Origin: Dimargaris cristalligena
Lineage: Eukaryota > Kickxellomycota > Dimargaritomycetes > Dimargaritales > Dimargaritaceae
Length of the DNA: 47,684 bases
Reading direction: 5' to 3'
Assembly (NCBI GenBank): GCA_027576995.1
Contig: JANBQC010000173.1
Location: 1-47,684 of the forward strand
Positions 21,216 through 31,740 of this stretch are shown piece by piece. Within the stretch, counting starts at the first letter, position 1; each line of letters starts with the position of its first letter. Made by a program: the position numbers and the translations under genes. The notes below the pieces were generated by a model that was given only the letters and a program-made list of their open reading frames with translations, was not told where the DNA came from and did no database searches.

Positions 21216-22793
21216 CTACACTCGGGATACGGAAACAAACGTATACTGAGTCTGGCCTAACAGAACCGTTTCCCGATCGAGTATCAACTTCCGCAACCTG
21301 GCCGTACTTTTTTGACGAAGGGATTCTACTATTTGGTGAATATGATTGAAGCTAGCAAACACTGGAAGCTTGTAAATAGTTGCATTTGAGGAAGCACTTT
21401 CTCTAATTTGCGCAAGTTTTTGGCAGTCGTAACCGGTCGAGCTGGTCAAGTAGGTAGCCGTTACCTTCTCTGTTTCCGCGTCCCAATCCATAGCGTAAAT
21501 GAAATACGGCCCGGGTTTGGCAGAAATCCCTTTGATTATTCGAGATAGCTTCTTGTCGAATGCTGCGAGTCGATCTTTCTCCGAGGATTCTGGCTCCGCC
21601 TGGACCATGCGACCATCCGATTCGGACAACCCATTGTTGATTGGGACAGCCGATAGTGACAACTCAATTTTTTTCCGAAACCTATCGCTATTACCCACCA
21701 GTAATTCTTTGGACAGATACAGGTCCTTAGGAGCAGACGGTGGAGTGACTGAGCGTATTTCTCTAGACAATTTATGGCAAATCGCAACTGACTCTGGGAA
21801 CGATAAAGAACTTGAAATGTAATTTCCTACTACTGTTCCAGTCCGTGAAGAAGTGGCATTAACGAGGCGAAAACTGGGGTTCACTCTCTGATCTGTAACT
21901 GTATCTCTGTCGACAAGCGGGCTAGGGGGATCGCCAATACTGATATCAATATTTTCTCCTCTTAGGCGGGGAGATGAAATAGCAGCCAGGCTATCCCCAG
22001 CGACGGCATGAGTCGCTGAGGTACTTGAGGAACCCTCCAGACGAAAGGTCGATTGTCCAGGTCGGGGTCGTCGCGGTTTAGTTGGCCGGCGTTTTGAAAT
22101 AGCTTTACCTAAGGGGTGCTGGGGTGTAAACCCACTCTTTCCCGACTGCTCATCGGTGTCGCTGTGTAAAAATACACGGTGGCTCTGCCGGGTGGAGGAA
22201 CTGGTATTGGATTGGTCGTCGCTGAACATATATTCTTTTTGGATCGTATTTTCATCCCCCGTGGACCGCCTCGAAGGTGGTTGCTGATACTGGCTAGAAA
22301 TGGGTCCGGATGCATTAGGACCACTATAGCTTGAGTATCCTGACGAGTTGTCCAGATGTAGTTCGGCCCAACCGGTCGGGTGCTCTTGACTGAATGGGTA
22401 GTACGATGGTGGGCTATTAGTAGCGGAATAGGAACCTGTCCATTGTACCTGGTATCCATCGCCTAATGCCGCGAACTGAACGTCGCCGCCGCCAGTAGGG
22501 CCATCCGGTGGTGGAATGAAAGAGACGTCGGCCTGGCCCTCCTCTATATTGGCGAATTGGCGCCCCGCCGTGGGATTAATCGACGTAGGAGAATGGCCTA
22601 GGCCAAGCCCACGGTTTGGGGACAGCACGTAGTGTTCATCCGGGAGGCAGGCATACAACAAATGGATAGCTTCCTCATAGGAGAGTTCGCGATTTGCTGC
22701 GGATCCGGGAACAGTGTTCACTGCACTGGCTACCCAACAGCTCAACAGAACAATGATGACCAATTGGATCTTGCCACTGGTAACAGCCAGCAT
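21216..22793 (-). CDS. Orphan secreted protein with disordered middle and C-terminal domain
   Basis: I do not recognise this 525-residue protein. It is an uninterrupted frame with a clear signal peptide: MLAVTSGK, a hydrophobic core (LVIIVLLSCWVA), then a small-residue site, probably cut after ASA near residue 25. A short ordered segment follows (ELSYEEAIHLLYACLPDEHYV). Residues 60-300 are low-complexity, rich in Ser, Pro, Gly, Tyr and Gln. A basic stretch with KRR and KPRRPRP lies near 232-246 and could be a Kex2-like processing site. Residues 320-525 have mixed, protein-like composition and probably fold; they hold two cysteines (AICHK and YDCQK) and end TQYTFVSVSRV. Five N-glycosylation sequons are visible (NSS, NAS, NTS, NAT, NAT). 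GC content is lower than in the urease or chitinase genes. It could be a wall, spore or host-interaction protein; no function is claimed. Confidence 0.7.
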   Translation of the reverse strand: MLAVTSGKIQLVIIVLLSCWVASAVNTVPGSAANRELSYEEAIHLLYACLPDEHYVLSPNRGLGLGHSPTSINPTAGRQFANIEEGQADVSFIPPPDGPTGGGDVQFAALGDGYQVQWTGSYSATNSPPSYYPFSQEHPTGWAELHLDNSSGYSSYSGPNASGPISSQYQQPPSRRSTGDENTIQKEYMFSDDQSNTSSSTRQSHRVFLHSDTDEQSGKSGFTPQHPLGKAISKRRPTKPRRPRPGQSTFRLEGSSSTSATHAVAGDSLAAISSPRLRGENIDISIGDPPSPLVDRDTVTDQRVNPSFRLVNATSSRTGTVVGNYISSSLSFPESVAICHKLSREIRSVTPPSAPKDLYLSKELLVGNSDRFRKKIELSLSAVPINNGLSESDGRMVQAEPESSEKDRLAAFDKKLSRIIKGISAKPGPYFIYAMDWDAETEKVTATYLTSSTGYDCQKLAQIRESASSNATIYKLPVFASFNHIHQIVESLRQKSTARLRKLILDRETVLLGQTQYTFVSVSRV

Positions 22794-24140
22794 TGTACTA
22801 AAAATATCGAAGGTAATGAAGGTAAAGGTGAAAATGAAAATGAAAATGTATTAATGGAGCTAAGCCAAACCACTAGGCATGAGAAGCTGAGCTGCCCGCG
22901 TACTTTGGATAATGTTGGGGCAGGCAGTTGAATGCCGAACAATAATAGAAGCTCAAAAATTGGTTTAATAAATCACAATAGATATGAGGAGGCAAGACTT
23001 GCCATATAAATATTATAATAAGGGCAAGTTGTGGTACGTAACCACCGACTCAATCGGGCTTACGCGGGCGACTTCATAGTTTTCAGTGAAAAAAATGTAT
23101 ATGAAAGGGAGTGGACATGTGTGACCCTGCATAGTACATAGCACTAGCTTCTAGCCTCTCTTTGTGGTTTGGCACCGACCTGTCCATTAAATACCTCCCT
23201 GTATCCATCGCCATGAGGGGGTATTTTTATTCGTCTCTGGTCTATTGCGTTACTCCATCAATCCCTTTCATATTTTTTTCACCGGCTCTCCTACAACTTC
23301 TAAAGCGTTTTAATCGATGATTATAAAACGATAATGATTATTTTTTAATGGACAGGCTCGACCAGACGATCTAATCAAAACAATAAAAATGCTGGTCATG
23401 CTACATAAGTTGAAGTGAAAATGTGAATGCTCCTTCTTTTAGTACTATGACTAGTTTCGAAAATACTCATAAGCATAATATTAAAATAGACAGAGCGTGG
23501 TTGCAATATGGCCAAGATACACGGGGCTAGTTTACTTTAACCTAATTAGTCGCTTCTCCAGTAAGCCGAGAGTTCAAACTTGGCAGCTGGGTAATTCTGC
23601 CGTTGGAGTGGTTTGTCATCAGACTTAACTTGCCTGGCTATAGTATTGGAGTTGGTATGTAGGACAGTTCAACGGCAAACTGGCCTTTTTCGGGCCACTT
23701 GTACTTTTAATTGCGCGCTGTTTAACCAAATGAGTGAATAGTGCATTGTTTTCCTTTTTTGGTCCGCCTCATTGCGGCTGGGATAATGTTTAGCCATTTA
23801 TGGATTGGTAGTCGCGTACAGCTAGATTTATCTATAGATACAGGGAATAGGTTGCTTACCTATATAACAATGTGGCCGACACCACTAAGCCATGTTCGTA
23901 GCACCTAGTTGGAAAAGATAATACACCCCCGACCCCCGTCGTTTTCTCGGCATTGATCCCAAACTCATGGCCAATTGGGTATTACACGAATCATAGGACT
24001 AAGTGCATTCTCAGCTGTAACCACTTTAATGTTACCGGGTGTGACACAACACACATCTATGGAGAAACGGCAACACAAAAGACCGCTTCCTGTTCATCGC
24101 CGCCAAAGCTGTCTAACTTCAGAGGTGCCGATTGAAAACT
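22794..24140. other. Upstream region of the orphan secreted gene
   Basis: No recognisable gene. The first 60 bases carry short ggta/gaaaat repeats (about 22810-22850) that would lie in the 5' UTR. The rest is mixed AT-rich DNA with T runs and no supported frame. Confidence 0.4.
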
Positions 24141-25440
24141 AAGCCGCTAGTGATCTGCTCTTGTTTTTTTGGCGAATTATCCATAATGATAAGTATTCAC
24201 TAAAAAAAATACAAACTAAAAACTGGGGCTACATTCATCCATTTACATGAAATATATAAAAATCTGCAACAGGACATTGTCTGTCACAGAAGCTCCCCTG
24301 TTTATCAATACTTGTCACTATATTATGCAGACCCCTAGGAACAATTTCATATTCCAAATAGGCCAAATGTGTGAATAGCCAGTGGCAGGCCCTGTTTTCA
24401 TGTTAGCTATTTTATATAGAGTACAATATAAAAAATGAAATTAATAATTTAAGTCTTGCAATTGCAATAGGGTTTATGTTAAAAAATCAATGATACTGTT
24501 GTTGGCCCACCTAATCCTTCCTAATACAGGAATACTGATCGTCCCATCCTATCTTGCCTTATTGTGCCATATTACCCCCCCCCCTCTTTGCTATATAACC
24601 TACTATGTCTGGGTCCCAATACTTCTCATGCAATACTTCACCGGCTGATCCAATGTTCCTCCTTTCCCAGTAGAGTCTTCCGAAAGCAAGCCCACCCAGT
24701 CAAGACTCCAACTTTTACCTCTTCTTTAGTCATCCCATTCTCTTAGGGACCTCTTGTTCTGAGCGGTCCCCATGTATAAATAACTGGGGCCCTCTGGGAC
24801 CAGTTCAGCTTGGCAGCTTATTCCTATCCCCTAGTTTACCTTAATAAACTCTATATACACTCACCCCCCATGTACTAACTAGTAAGTGTGCCTGCTGCAC
24901 ATCCCTGACATTTACCTGCTTCTGTCCTTTATTGGTTAGTACTACACCCCCATCCTAATGCTAGTAGCCCACTTGGCCAAGTCTAGGCCCAACCTACCAT
25001 TAGAAGCCTATCCTCAGGACTCTTAATGGACTAAGAGTGGTTAACCTGAGTGAGACTATTACATGTAAAAAGTAATAAATAACCCTAAATAGTGTCCTGA
25101 GTGTGGGTCAATGACTGTGTGGTATGGACTCAGCAGGAAGGATGAAACTAGGTCCTATCCCTGAGTGCTGCAATAGGGTTAGGTATTATTTAGAGGAGAA
25201 ATCCGCAGTGCTGGCCTATTTATCCAACTTTTTCATGATACAGTGCATACTATTTATTCAGAATGACCAAGGGCCTGAAAATAAAACCCGTAAAGTTGAT
25301 GTCCAAGATGTCATTTTTGACCTGGGGGAGTCAATGGCCTGAAATCGGGCAATATAAAGGCCATATTAAACGAATAAGTACAAGGCCCATTTGGGCAACC
25401 AACCTAAGTCATCCTATAAGATTTAATCACTAAAAAGGAA
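24141..25440. other. AT-rich block with an LTR-like stretch
   Basis: No intact gene. A C/T-rich stretch from about 24500 leads to tataaa at 24775-24780 and AATAAA at 24843-24848, only 63 bases apart. This spacing is typical of the R region of a solo LTR. I could not find matching terminal repeats, target-site duplications or a primer-binding site. A 72-codon frame at 25124-25342 follows, with no known relative. Confidence 0.3.
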
Positions 25441-26100
25441 ACGCCGGGCGAGGTCAACTTAAATGTGGCAATTCATTTGGCTCACCACACTGAAAATGGG
25501 TACTGCCATACAATTATGCTACGGAATCCGGGATTATTCCTACAGGCTGTCTACCAAAGTAGCACCCATGGGCCGTTCCTTTTTCACTAGGTCACAGCAT
25601 ATAATAATGTTTTATGTGACTGTTACCCATATGTTTCTGGTACTACAACTTCCCATATTTTGGACTATAATCTACGAGTAAATCAAGGCCGCTTCTTAGA
25701 TATTATCCAGCTTAAAGTCCCCATTAGTTTTATAGTACCTAAAAAGCCAGCTGCAAGGACTGTGACCACCGCCACCTCGCTTATCCAACTACAAAGCAGG
25801 CAAGGGCATCGTATCATACTCCAGCCACATGATCCGTTCTCCATCAAAGACTTTTGCATCTTCGGTCAGCTGAGTCGCCCATCCCTTGCCCCATAGTATG
25901 TATTGGGATCGACCGTATTTCCTTTTCAAATCCCCCGGTTTTCTAATCGCTAGTCGCAGATAGCGGGTATGAGCATAAGAGCCGAGGATGCATTTATATA
26001 TAAATAAAATAATAAAAAAAGAAATTATAAGAATGATTCTGCAAATCAATTACTTGCATAACTAACAAGTGAGCGGGTCCTAGGTCCCCTCCCCGGTACT
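25441..26100. other. 3' flank of the chitinase gene
   Basis: 660 bases with no supported gene. It should hold the chitinase 3' UTR. The end near 25990-26040 is very AT-rich (ataaataaaataataaaaaa on the plus strand). Confidence 0.4.
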
Positions 26101-28368
26101 CTATCTATTCAACAGAATAGCCGAAACTGGACCGTTAGTAGCCGGGTTCGGGTCCAGGAAGGCCGCAACCTCGTAATTTATCTGCAACACGACGCCCAAC
26201 ACCATATTCAAATCAGCTTCCACGCGGGGATCCGAATCAATCTGCACAAAATTAACCTGACTCCATGGCATTTTAAAGGATGATGCTTCCACGGGATCAT
26301 TTTCCCATTCGGGGTTCAGCGAAAATACCGTCGCCCCGGACCGCTGACCACCGCGGTGAGGGTGGGAGGGTCGACGGTTCCAGTCCAAGGCCCCTACGGC
26401 CAAGAGACCACTGCCCGTAGTGGCTTGGGTGGCCGTTCCCCTGGACGTACCGACCACGCGGTAGCCCGCGGGTAGTCGAATGAGTAGCGACCACCGGGGA
26501 CTAAAGGGGTAATTGGTATTGGACCGGGCGCGGACCAGCATGTCGAACCTGTGCTGGCGCGGATTAACGTTAAATTTGAGAATGTCGATACTGGCATCAA
26601 CGGCCTGCCGGGCAACACTTTCGGGGAACATGGCTAGTTGCGGAGTGTGGGTGTCAATCAGACTAATCACCGACTGGGATACTTCGTCCGAACTAGCCTC
26701 CTCAGGGGTCGTGAAGAACCCTGGATTGTCCCATGCATCATCCTCACCGGTACCCTCCTCGCCTTCACTTTCCTTCTCGTCATTTTCGACCTCATTAGCC
26801 GGGTTAACCATGGCTTCGTTGACCCAGGCATTGGCATCCACGGCATCGGTACCCGCATGCAGTTGGCTGAGGGGATGGTGGGGAGGGATCGGTCGGACTC
26901 TCGATTCGGCGAAGTTAATGGATGAAAACACATCAACAGGTTCGTTGGGCTGACAGGCCACCACATCACGACCGCCGATATAGTCGCACAGAATACCGTC
27001 GCCGTTGGGGAAACACGCCGTCTTACGGTCCAGATGACAGGGCCGGATGAGCCAATGGCCAAAGACACACTGAGCGTAATCGTAGCCGCTGCAGGCGTAC
27101 TTGTATTCCACGGGACAGGGGGCACCGGGGGCGGGGCACATGACGGAGCGGGAGGGTTTGGTCGGCATCGGTTTGGGCTCAGGAACCACCACCCCCGTAC
27201 CTGAATCAGGGGGGGTGGGGGTATACGGAAGGGGTGGGGGTGTGGGGGTTGGGGGACGTGGCCGGGGACGGGGACGAGGCCGAGGCTGGGGTTGGGGCTG
27301 GGATGGTCCCTGGGGCATGTTCTTAAGGTAGTCCGACGTTGCCTGGGCGAAATTGGAGCCACCGGCGAAAGATCCACCCGGTGTATTCATTGCCTGGGAC
27401 GTGTCCCACATCATCACGCCGCCGAACGAATCGAATTTAGCCCTAGTATCGTCCAATACGGGCCGCAACTGGTCCATCGTCACAAAACCTGTGGAGGCAC
27501 CTGTGGGTCCGCCTGGAACCCCAACGTATAGCTTAACGTTCTTGTTAATCGCCTTCGTTTGGGCCCATTCATGCCAGACCTGGTAGTTGTAGGCGCTCGG
27601 ATTGTTGAGGCCGCAGTAGTTGTTGTAGAATTGAATATATAACATATCAAACCAGGCCTTTTCTAAGATGGGTTGCATGTAAAAGTCGGGAAAGGCGCAC
27701 TGGGGGGCCGCTGCGACGTAGTACCGCTTGCGGGCCGCATCGGCTTGGAAATAGCCCCGCAGGGTTTCGATAAAGGCTGCGTACCCCGTCGGGCTGCCCC
27801 CTTCAATGTCCAGGTCGATTCCGTCCAAGATCACGTCGCCGAGCGGACGTAGCGATGCCTGGGAATTTGAAGGCGGACCGTCCGGGGGGTAATCCAGTCC
27901 GCCGGCGAAAAACATATTCCAAATCGTGCGGGCGAATTGGCGGCCTTCATCGTTGCTTCGAAATCCGTAGAGCCCCACCGCACCACCGAGAGATAACAAA
28001 ACGGCTTTGCCCTTGGCCTGGCAGGTCTTGATACCCCGTGCGATACTGGGACAGCGGAGTAGTTCGGAACCCGGGAAAGTGGTCTTGCACTGGTCGGAAA
28101 AGTCCAGGACGGGGGGTTTATTAGTTCCGGCGTTGAAAATTTGCAGGAACGCGAGTACGAACACGTCGGAAGGGGAATCATTTTGGCAATACTCTTCGAG
28201 GCTACGCTCGGCCCCACCGGCACCCGGGTGGGTGACCCCGTAGGAGTTTTGCCCCCAGTAGGTAACTAGATTGGAACTGCTGTCCAGGTCAAAGGCGGCG
28301 GTGCTGGCTGTTAAGGCCCAGCTGGCCAAAGCGGCCACTGAAAGAGTTCGAGTAGCCCAGTGACGCAT
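26101..28368 (-). CDS. Secreted GH18 chitinase with CBM19-like module and C-terminal domain
   Basis: Hydrolyses chitin outside the cell, probably for wall remodelling or cell separation, although a role in mycoparasitism cannot be excluded. Intronless, 755 residues. Modules in order: a signal peptide 1-25 (ALTASTAAF); a GH18 class III/plant-type catalytic domain at about 28-350, opening with NLVTYWGQNS and bearing the full DxxDxDxE motif (D182, D185, D187 and acid E189 in DGIDLDIEGG); a Pro/Arg/Gln/Thr linker at about 351-409 that includes a PR-repeat; a six- to eight-cysteine CBM19-like chitin-binding module at about 411-472 (CPAPGAPCPVEYKYACSGYDYAQC...); an acidic disordered segment near 520-565; and a C-terminal beta-rich domain at about 590-755 (IDILKFNVN ... 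WSLLIRLPAGYRVVG ... AFLDPNP). The last domain resembles the CBM2-like tail of chitinases in early-diverging fungi; that assignment is by impression. No GPI signal is seen. Confidence 0.93.
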   Translation of the reverse strand: MRHWATRTLSVAALASWALTASTAAFDLDSSSNLVTYWGQNSYGVTHPGAGGAERSLEEYCQNDSPSDVFVLAFLQIFNAGTNKPPVLDFSDQCKTTFPGSELLRCPSIARGIKTCQAKGKAVLLSLGGAVGLYGFRSNDEGRQFARTIWNMFFAGGLDYPPDGPPSNSQASLRPLGDVILDGIDLDIEGGSPTGYAAFIETLRGYFQADAARKRYYVAAAPQCAFPDFYMQPILEKAWFDMLYIQFYNNYCGLNNPSAYNYQVWHEWAQTKAINKNVKLYVGVPGGPTGASTGFVTMDQLRPVLDDTRAKFDSFGGVMMWDTSQAMNTPGGSFAGGSNFAQATSDYLKNMPQGPSQPQPQPRPRPRPRPRPPTPTPPPLPYTPTPPDSGTGVVVPEPKPMPTKPSRSVMCPAPGAPCPVEYKYACSGYDYAQCVFGHWLIRPCHLDRKTACFPNGDGILCDYIGGRDVVACQPNEPVDVFSSINFAESRVRPIPPHHPLSQLHAGTDAVDANAWVNEAMVNPANEVENDEKESEGEEGTGEDDAWDNPGFFTTPEEASSDEVSQSVISLIDTHTPQLAMFPESVARQAVDASIDILKFNVNPRQHRFDMLVRARSNTNYPFSPRWSLLIRLPAGYRVVGTSRGTATQATTGSGLLAVGALDWNRRPSHPHRGGQRSGATVFSLNPEWENDPVEASSFKMPWSQVNFVQIDSDPRVEADLNMVLGVVLQINYEVAAFLDPNPATNGPVSAILLNR

Positions 28369-28378
28369 GATTAACGTA

Positions 28379-28411
28379 GATTTATACCAATTCGATATAT
28401 ATATATAAAGC
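28379..28411 (-). promoter_or_regulatory. Possible TATA elements of the chitinase gene
   Basis: On the minus strand a TTTATATATATATATCG tract lies about 27-43 nt before the ATG, and a second TATAAAT lies about 12-18 nt before it. If the first acts as a TATA box, the leader would be very short. The tract could equally be a simple AT microsatellite. Confidence 0.3.
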
Positions 28412-30126
28412 TAATAATATCAGGTAGGAGTCCGAGAAGAATAGACCGATTAGTAATTGGGAGTGGTACGCTGACGCGGCCTGACAGGACCAACAGTGTT
28501 GCAAAGATTACCAAGTAGTGAGAGATTAACGAGGGACGGAGTAAGATGCGAAACGGGTCACAACTGATGTCGTTCCGGGGGGTTTTATATCTGAACACCG
28601 AAGCGGTGCAGACGGCCTCGATTTGCAATGGCGTCTATTTGTCGGTGACTATCCAAATACCCCGCATACTATTCCGCCCCTGAGAATTCCATAGCCGGAG
28701 CAGCGGTATCACGAGGATATCGCACGATATACCCAATCTGCCCAGCAGCCGGTGCCTCTACAACCCATTAATATTAAATACTGGCATAGTATTTTTTTAA
28801 AAAAATAAAAGGTGGTATTCTTAATTAGGATAAAACATAATCTCTATAAATTCTCCGTAAATCCGGTTGCGCCAATAAACAGGGTACTGGCCAACGTGGG
28901 GGGAGAGTATTTACCATGTTATTTGTAGACTCGCCCCTGGCATAATTTACTGATGGGGTGGTTTAATGTATCGGATAATAGCGGCAATTCCGAGGAACCC
29001 TCCCTACAGCTAAAGTGCGTAGGCTATTACGCTGCCGTCGCTGTTGATTTGGAAATCAATAGTTATGGAAAGAATCACCTGTGCCCCTGGTCAGCTGTTC
29101 AGGCCTAAGCATTGCCAAGCTTTAAAGGAACCGGTAGAAGGGGTAGAAATGTACAAGCAATAGTATTAGTCTCACATGAACTGTCAACCCCTGGAATAAT
29201 AAGCACGGACAAATAGCTTCTAACCGAATTTGAAGGAACAAGTCGAGGTGTACCCCCCCAGTCCACTCACCGAGTTGCTTAGAGAAGGCCACTGTGAGGA
29301 CCCACTTATAGTTTTACCAACATATCCAATATATCAATTCTTTAATGGGCTTTAACTGTGACTATTAGTGGTGCACGGATTATTAGCTTGTTGGTGGGAC
29401 TGAATAGTAAGTCGAAAACGATTAACGGTAAGTATTTTAAGGCCAGCGAAGTAGTTAGATAAAAGCACATATTTAGAGGAAGCTCCAAGCTAAAGGAGTT
29501 GAGAGTTTCCTATTGAATTCTATACCCTATTTGGGTATATGGTTTTTTGAAAAGAAAAATGGTGGTTGACAAAACGATAAAGAGCTGCCTAGAAATTGAA
29601 TCCGGGTCAATTTTATGTACAGGTTCACTAAAAATGCCTTTAACCGCTCGATAGAAAGGGCGCCTCGTAGTTGCCCTTTTTCCTCAGGATGTATAGTCAT
29701 TTATAGCTGCGACGTGTTTAAGTCCACGCTAGAGAGTAGTGAAGACAGATCAGGGGAGCAAATGAAGCGGTCTTGAATGGGCCCCATAACAAATGATTGG
29801 TTATTACGGGTATCCACCGCCACCAGTTGCTGCATAAATCCGCAGTTACTTCCGGAGCCGACCTAGGGAGATTAGATATAGCCAGGGTGATATTGGGATA
29901 ACATGAGGTTGTATGTTAATTTCGGTCAACAATTCAAGTGTCCGAGTTCAAAAAGCACAGCGAAGTCTCTTGGTAAGAAACAATACCGATAATGGCAATA
30001 TATCCCCCCCACTTAACCAGGTCCAAACGACGGAGATGAATTGCCCTTCGCTACTCCTGTAATCGATCTCGCCTCGGCCCGGGCTATTTTACATTCCCCC
30101 TCACAGGCTATTCCAGCGGAGCTAAC
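28412..30126. other. AT-rich region between chitinase and RPC4
   Basis: 1.7 kb with no supported gene. The left part is the chitinase upstream region. The right part should contain the 3' end of the RPC4 gene, but I could not find the conserved RPC4 C-terminal segment (the usual VxxGxxxxFLQ stretch) in any minus-strand frame here. From about 28.8 to 30.0 kb the sequence is AT-rich and without open frames of interest. Confidence 0.4.
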
Positions 30127-30230
30127 TTAGTCCAGGGCCAACGAAGCGAACTACAACAAAGGGTTGGGGATGGAGGTTAAATAAAGGAGGGAAGGCAATG
30201 CTGTAAACGGGCTTAAGAATAAGTACTTAC

Positions 30231-31740
30231 ATTGAAAGTGACGTTGCCAATACGCAATTCGACGCGGCCCGATTCGTAGACGCGCAACTTGCCGATCTGA
30301 CCATCCTTAACGGGCTCGGTCTCTGCGGGTGCTGGGGTGGACTGGTCGGAAGTTTCGGGCGGATTCTCCACCCCCGGTTCAGTTTTAATGGCCACATCAG
30401 GTACATCCTCGGATGTGCCCGGCTCGGCCTTAATTTCAACAGCGTCTTCCACCTCAACAGGGTTATCTACATCCATACCATCGGAGGAAGAGGACTCGGA
30501 CGGGATGGTAGTCGGGGCTGGAATGGTGAAATCACCCAACATGCTGGGGAACTGGAAAAAGACCAGGCGTTCGTCGGAATCCTCGGGGACCTCCTAAAGG
30601 GTAGAATAGAGTGGGTAAACGGGCCAGCCGGACCAAATATCGTTAGTTGAATTAAATCAGATGCCAGTCGCTGATGGACATTAATATATACTAAAGTTAC
30701 AGACATAGGCCATGGCAGAACAATGAATCACGAATGTATATGGGAGAAAAAGAAAACCTGGGAAGTGGGATCAAGAGACCTACCTTAGCCTTAATGATTG
30801 ATTGCGTGAACACAAACGCCGGGGATTCGGTATCCAGTTCCTTGATCTCGGCCTCGTTCTTCATTTCCTCCACCGGTTCATCCGTGGGCTCGTCCTTAAC
30901 GACAATGCCATCCCCATCGGCCTCCTTCTTAACGGTGGCATTGGTCGAGGAAGATGTAGTCTCCGCGGTGCCCCTACTGGTGCCGGTGCCGGTACCGGAG
31001 CCCCCACCCCCACCGCTCCGTTTGCCTTCACTTTGGGATTCGGATTTGACCTTCACCTTGCTTTCGGTTTTGGTGTCTTCCTCTCTGATGGTCTGGATCA
31101 GCACAGGCGCATTGTACTCGGCGTCCCGGATAAAGAATTCGGTATCGAGGGTCAAATCCTCCTCGACTTCGTAACCGGCCTCGCCGCCGTTGTACATGTC
31201 CTGCATTTGGCTATTCCGGAACCCCCCGGCCAGACCCATACCTCCGGAGCGGCGGGGGTTAAACGCCGCCGGCCCCATGGAGAAGGGACCCGAGGCGATC
31301 AGTTCGGGGGCATCCCCCCCTCGACCGCGGCCTCGACCACGACCTCTACCCCCGCGGTCACCACCCCGTCCGCGGCCGCGACCGCGACCACGACCACGGT
31401 GCCCGTCGTCCAGACCCAGCAGCGAAGAAGGACCACCCGCCCCGCTTCCGGACGCATCGGCGGGCACTTCCCGTTTGATGCGTCGGGTGGGGACGGTAGG
31501 GGTAAACTTTAGTCTTTCCGAACCCCCGCGGGTGAGCTGCCGACCGCCTGATCCGCGAAGCGAGGCTAGACGACCGGCTGGGGGGGCGCCCGCTGCTGCG
31601 GCTGGTGCATCGGTAGGGGTGGAGGCGGATGTCGAAGCGGCCCCACCTCTGGCACGGGGCCGGGTGGGAATGGTGGGCCGAATGCGGGTGGCAGGGCGGG
31701 TGGGTTTGGATTCGGGTTTGGAGCCGTCGGGATCAGACAT
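30231..31740 (-). CDS. RPC53: DNA-directed RNA polymerase III subunit RPC4 (Rpc53), 3' end unresolved
   Basis: Subunit of Pol III that pairs with Rpc37/RPC5 and acts in initiation, termination and reinitiation. Exon 1 is 31740-30784 (319 codons) and exon 2 is 30593-30231 (121 codons), with a phase 0 intron between. The ATG at 31740 is chosen because the open frame extends only through a non-ATG codon. N-terminal signatures: RLKFTPTVPTRRIKRE (about 76-91), an RG repeat at about 115-142, and LIASGPFSMGPA (about 147-158). The C-terminal signature is DERLVFFQFPS then GQIGKLRVYESGRVELRIGN. Six psi-K-x-E SUMO-consensus motifs are spread through the protein (see findings). Exon 2 ends at a good donor (AAT then GTAAGTAC), but the expected tail of about 50 residues is not found. 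A possible acceptor at 30151-30152 (TTGTTGTAG, with a TTTAAC branch) adds only seven residues before a stop at 30127. Identity is strong; the 3' structure is uncertain. Confidence 0.88.
30594..30783 (-). other. RPC4 intron 1
   Basis: Phase 0 intron of 190 nt, donor GTAGGT, acceptor ACCCTTTAG, with a CTAAC branch site at 30646-30642 about 48 nt upstream of the acceptor. It joins SIIKAK to EVPEDSDERL. Confidence 0.85.

Noticed and set aside
26667..27377. 236-codon alternative frame within the chitinase
   Set aside because: Pro-rich shadow of the chitinase linker and CBM region; the chitinase frame itself has all family motifs.
30802..31512. 236-codon plus-strand frame over RPC4
   Set aside because: It is a shadow of the low-complexity GC-rich RPC4 exon 1; its apparent repeats are the reverse of the RG and Ser/Thr tracts.
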